A stretch of 44,493 bases of DNA, from NCBI GenBank assembly GCA_023488685.1, contig JAMDDR010000263.1, positions 1-44,493 of the forward strand, in the 5' to 3' direction. Within the stretch, counting starts at the first letter, position 1, and each line of letters starts with the position of its first letter. The notes beneath the pieces were generated by a model. That model ran no database searches. It saw nothing but the letters and a program-made list of their open reading frames with translations, and had not been told where the DNA came from. Both the position numbers and the translations under genes were made by a program. This DNA comes from Chloroflexota bacterium (GTDB lineage Bacteria; Chloroflexota; Anaerolineae; J036; Brachytrichaceae). Shown here in pieces: positions 41,901-44,493 of the stretch.

Positions 41901-44493
41901 GCCTCGCCCTGGCGTTCGGGCTGCGATAGGTGTTCCAGGGATTCCGTGGGCAATCGGAGCAGCAGCGTCGGCACAATTACCTGGCAGGGTTGTCCATCTA
42001 CACTTATATACGTCGTTCGTAGTACCTCGTGGCGGCGCACCAGTTCGTTCAGGCTTTGCTCCAAGGCTGCCACATCCAACTTGCCGGTGAGCCGCACTGC
42101 CAGCGGCGCGTTGTAGGCCAGGTTGCCCGGTTGCAATTGATCGAGGAACCACAGGCGTTGCTGGGCGAAAGACAACGGCAGCACCCCGTCACGCAGGGCG
42201 GGTTGGATCGGTGGGAGTGGCCGTGTGTCCGCCCTGCGTGAAGCTTCGATCTTATGCGCGAGCGCCTCGACGGTGGGGGTCTCGAACAACTCGCGCAGCG
42301 GCAATTCCACCTGGAACGCCTCGCGAATGCGCGAGACGACCTGTGTCGCCAACAGCGAGTGGCCGCCCAGATCGAAAAAGCTGTCCGCCACACTCACTGG
42401 CTCGATACCCAACGCTTTAGACCAGATGCCGGCCATGATCTCTTCGGTGGGGGTGCGCGGGGGCACATAAACCACGCCGGTTTCCGCGCGCCCCTCAGGC
42501 GCCGGTAGCGCGCGCCGATCGATTTTCCCGCTTGGTGTGAGTGGCAGGGCATCTAGCGTCACAAAAGCTGCGGGCAGCATGTAGCTGGGTAGTTTTGTGT
42601 TCAGGTACGCGCGCACCTCGGCCAAGTTGAGCGCCTGTCCTTCAGCTGGGACGATATAGGCCACCAGACGCTTGTCGCCAGGTGTGTCCTCGCGCGCCAG
42701 CACAACCACCTCACGCAGTGCCGGGTGCTGGGCTAGAACCGCCTCGATCTCGCCCAGTTCGATGCGGAAGCCACGTAGCTTGACCTGCTGATCGGTGCGG
42801 CCGAGGAATTCCAGGTTGCCATCTGCGCGCCAGCGCATGCGGTCGCCGGTCTTGTAGAGCTGTGCGCCCGCTTCCGGGCTGAAGGGATCGGGCAGGAACT
42901 TCTGCGCCGTCAATTCGGGGCGGTTGAGATAGCCACGCGCCACGCCCACGCCGCCGACGTACAGCTCACCGGGGACACCTAATGGCACCGGCTGCATGCT
43001 CGCATCGAGGAGGTGCAGACGCACGTTCGTGATCGGTCGCCCGACGGGCACTGTCGTCCCAAGTGGATGCCCCTCTTCGACGCGGTACCAACTTGGCCCG
43101 ACCGTCGTCTCGGTGGGGCCGTAGCCATTGAAGAAAGCGCGGCCCGGTGCCCAGCGCGTTGCCAGCTCGACCGGGCAAGCTTCACCGGCAGCGATCAGCA
43201 CATGCAGCTCCGTTAATCCGTGCGGGTCCAACAGCGCCAGCACTGCCGGTGGCAGCGTGGCGGTTGTAATGTGTTGCTCGCGCAGCAACTGGTGCAAGTC
43301 GTCAAGCGAGGTTAACTGCTCCTGGTGTGCCAGGCACAGGGTGGCGCCACCCGCCAGTGCGCTGAAGATCTCGGCCACCGAGGCGTCGAAGCTGAGCGGG
43401 GCAAACTGCAACACGCGGCTGCCCGCGCCGATGGCGAAGGCACGGTCCTGAGCGAGCGCCAGGTTGCACAGCCCGCGGTGGTGCAACAGCACGCCTTTGG
43501 GTGTGCCGGTCGAGCCGGAGGTGTAGATGACGTAGGCCAGGTTGTCGGGGCCGGCGTCGCTGAGCAGAGGCGCTTCGCTCTCTTGTGCAATGGCGTCCCA
43601 GTGAGTGTCCAGGCAGATCACTTGCGCCTGATAGGAGGGCAGGTGTTCCATCAGACGCTGTTGGGTGAGCAAGACGGCTATCTGGGCGTCTTCGAGCATG
43701 AAGGTTAGCCGTGCGCGTGGGTAGCTGGGGTCAAGCGGCAGATAAGCACCACCGGCTTTGAGCACGCCCAGGATGGCGATGATCATTTCGGGGGAGCGCT
43801 CGACATAGATACCAGCCAGGCGCTCGTGTCCGAACCCGAGCGCACGTAAGTGATGCGCGAGTTGGTTCGCGCGGCAATCCAACTCTCGATAGGTAAGCGA
43901 TTGACCCTCGAACGTCACAGCGATGGCATCAGGGGTACGCTGAGCTTGTGCCTCGATCAACTGGTGCGCGCACAAGTTCCCTGGGTAAGGGGTGGCGGTG
44001 TCATTCCACTCAACGAGCAACAGATGTCGCTCGGTCTCTGTCAGCAGTGGCACACTGCCTAGAAGTTGGTCCGTATCCGCGGCGAAGCTCTCCAACACCG
44101 TCTGCAGGTGCCCCAGCATCCGGCCGATCGTGTCTGCATCGAATCTGCGGCTGTCATATGAAATCTTCAGTTTTAGTGTGTCGCCCGGTCCTGAGACGAT
44201 GGTAAGCGGGTAGTTGGTCTGTTCAATGGAACGCACATCCCTGATTCGCAGGCCGACATCCAAATGCTGCAGTGCGTCGATGGGATAGTTTTCGAAGACG
44301 AGAATGCTGTCGAACAACGGCTGGCCGCGCGGGACTTCGCTCCAGCCCTGGATGTGCACCAGCGGGCAGTGCTCGTACTGGCGAAGTTGCGCCTGTTGCG
44401 CCTGCAACTGCTGGAGCCAGGGGATGAGCCGGGCGTGCGGAGGCAGCGCCACCCGCACGGGTAGGGTGTTGATGAACAGCCCGACCATGGACT
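38900..44493 (-). CDS. Nonribosomal peptide synthetase NRPS-1, 5' part outside window: C'-A-T-C-A-T
   Basis: At least 1863 residues; the N-terminus is beyond the right edge (residues counted from the Met at 44488). It starts inside a condensation domain, at GLFINTLPVRV. Then come adenylation A1 (TSGSTG at 323), carrier (Ser711), condensation (HHIVSDG at 902), adenylation A2 (TSGSTG at 1379) and carrier (Ser1753), ending in a Pro/Ser/Thr-rich tail of about 70 residues. By-eye pocket codes are DAATIAGVGK for A1, aromatic-like but unassigned, and DAWTIAAVCK for A2, phenylalanine. In A2 the sequence passes from YKTGDRVRLCSDG (to 1611) straight to ELGEVEAIL: 19 residues including motif A8 (LGRxDxQVKxRG) are missing compared with A1. 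The truncated first C domain resembles the D-C-L domain of NRPS-3, implying an epimerase upstream. Confidence 0.95.
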   Translation of the reverse strand, partial: SMVGLFINTLPVRVALPPHARLIPWLQQLQAQQAQLRQYEHCPLVHIQGWSEVPRGQPLFDSILVFENYPIDALQHLDVGLRIRDVRSIEQTNYPLTIVSGPGDTLKLKISYDSRRFDADTIGRMLGHLQTVLESFAADTDQLLGSVPLLTETERHLLLVEWNDTATPYPGNLCAHQLIEAQAQRTPDAIAVTFEGQSLTYRELDCRANQLAHHLRALGFGHERLAGIYVERSPEMIIAILGVLKAGGAYLPLDPSYPRARLTFMLEDAQIAVLLTQQRLMEHLPSYQAQVICLDTHWDAIAQESEAPLLSDAGPDNLAYVIYTSGSTGTPKGVLLHHRGLCNLALAQDRAFAIGAGSRVLQFAPLSFDASVAEIFSALAGGATLCLAHQEQLTSLDDLHQLLREQHITTATLPPAVLALLDPHGLTELHVLIAAGEACPVELATRWAPGRAFFNGYGPTETTVGPSWYRVEEGHPLGTTVPVGRPITNVRLHLLDASMQPVPLGVPGELYVGGVGVARGYLNRPELTAQKFLPDPFSPEAGAQLYKTGDRMRWRADGNLEFLGRTDQQVKLRGFRIELGEIEAVLAQHPALREVVVLAREDTPGDKRLVAYIVPAEGQALNLAEVRAYLNTKLPSYMLPAAFVTLDALPLTPSGKIDRRALPAPEGRAETGVVYVPPRTPTEEIMAGIWSKALGIEPVSVADSFFDLGGHSLLATQVVSRIREAFQVELPLRELFETPTVEALAHKIEASRRADTRPLPPIQPALRDGVLPLSFAQQRLWFLDQLQPGNLAYNAPLAVRLTGKLDVAALEQSLNELVRRHEVLRTTYISVDGQPCQVIVPTLLLRLPTESLEHLSQPERQGEAVRLAREEARRPFDLMRGPLLRARLLRLAEDEHIALLTMHHIVSDGWSAGVLMREIARLYEAFSTRQPSPLPDLTIQYADFAVWQRQWLQGDVLQEQLDYWKQQLSHSPPLLELPTDHPRQAVQTSVGAHQTFTFPTSLAQALKALCQREGVTLFMTLLAAFQTLLGRYSNQDDVCVGTPIANRNRSELEDLIGFFVNTLVLRAHLSPTMSFRDLLAQVRETALGAYAHQDVPFELLVDALQPQRDMSHAPLFQVMFVLQNAPLPELLLPGLRLSALPMDPGVASFDLTLVLAEGTEGLAADVEYNPDLFDATTIARMIGNYRTLLEAIVADPERCLSQLPLLTPAEQQQILTAWNNTVTDFPRDTCIHQLVEAQAEQQPDAIAVTFEDQQLTYRELNRKANQLGHYLQALGVRPGVVVGLCVERSPEVVIGLLGVLKAGGAYLPLDPTYPPERLAFMLADAAVPVLLSQTHLLDLLPAHGARVVCLDADWPAIAREPGTPLTCAVTPDDLAYVIYTSGSTGTPKGTLLRHRGLCNLATWHRHVFGVGPGSRVLQFAPLSFDASVWETFMALRNGATLCLVRQEQLASLPELHRLMHEHHITHVTLPPSVLALLDPGGLPELGVVIAAGEACSTELVARWAPGRAFYNAYGPTETTVCASMARCYPTDMRVPSIGRPIANTRVYVLDATMQPVPLGVPGELYVGGVSVARGYLNRPELTAHKFLPDPFSPEAGARLYKTGDRVRLCSDGELGEVEAILNQHPALSEAVVLAREDTPGLPGMPGNKRLVAYVIPAHADQVPTSSELRAFLHQRLPEYMLPSAFVTLDTLPLTPSGKVDRRALPAPDGQPGTGRAYVAPRTPLEAQLAQLCAALLGVERVSVEDSFFELGGHSLLATQFISRVRETCQVELPLRALFEAPSVAELALRVQSAWQPTIEPQTLAGIPGGVLPGISPSTPPGTPPITPLPRERHRAKRSALAQRTPHASSSSTAQEKDVTERVP
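39019..39079 (-). repeat. Short imperfect GC-rich tandem repeat coding for the Pro-rich tail of NRPS-1
   Basis: Degenerate units related to GGGCGGGGTACC on the plus strand repeat about four times and encode a Gly/Pro/Thr-rich linker (LPGISPSTPPGTPPITPLP) after the last carrier domain. Such a tract can change length by slippage; it likely acts as a flexible C-terminal tether. Confidence 0.55.

Noticed and set aside
21481..44493. Repeated NRPS sequences as mobile-element or assembly repeats
   Set aside because: The repeats coincide with conserved catalytic motifs of homologous C, A and T domains, as expected in any multimodular NRPS; only the A8 deletion and the double frameshift stand out.

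Overview
The window is bacterial, dense and almost entirely coded on the minus strand; the only clear plus-strand gene is the regulator at 10331-11545. I infer a member of the Chloroflexota (Anaerolineae or Caldilineae-like). The solute-binding lipoprotein has a Tat-type lipoprotein signal followed by a Thr/Ala/Pro linker, the secreted proteins carry DUF11, PPC and choice-of-anchor domains, and Lpl-type sugar ABC operons are typical of that phylum. This is an inference from protein style, not a proven placement. No tRNA, rRNA, insertion sequence or CRISPR array was seen, and no stretch longer than 300 bases lacks a gene; the longest, 16929-17204, holds two large inverted-repeat structures.

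Region 1 (1-4278) is a catabolic operon read right to left: sugar-phosphate isomerase/epimerase-like protein, E1-beta, E1-alpha and E2 of a 2-oxo-acid dehydrogenase, and the first 51 codons of an ATP-grasp succinyl-CoA synthetase beta-like protein cut by the window edge. A 28-bp perfect palindrome overlaps a near-consensus sigma-70 promoter just before the first gene, which looks like a repressor-controlled promoter.

Region 2 (4384-16324) is a carbohydrate uptake and processing locus. A Tat-lipoprotein solute-binding protein, two Lpl-type permeases and a cytoplasmic parallel beta-helix (GH141-like) protein form one operon. An unusual HTH plus receiver regulator is divergent from it. Beyond lie a GH36-like alpha-galactosidase and a hybrid histidine kinase, whose gene ends base-to-base against the regulator gene.

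Region 3 (16383-19211) holds a pentapeptide-repeat protein with a structured leader and a large secreted DUF11/PPC protein.

Region 4 (19293-44493) is a nonribosomal peptide synthetase cluster, transcribed right to left: NRPS-1 (C'-A-T-C-A-T, 5' end outside the window), NRPS-2 (C-A-T-C-A-T-E, ATGA overlap with NRPS-1), a secreted beta-helix protein, NRPS-3 (C-A-T-C-A-T-E), an MFS exporter and a stand-alone thioesterase. By-eye pocket codes suggest ...X-Phe-Orn-D-Asn-Leu-D-X. Two adenylation domains are damaged or remodelled in frame: the Phe domain of NRPS-1 lacks the whole A8 motif, and the Leu-type domain of NRPS-3 carries two compensating frameshifts beside the specificity pocket. There is no TE or reductase domain on any visible NRPS, and the last one ends in an epimerase, so how the chain is released is open.
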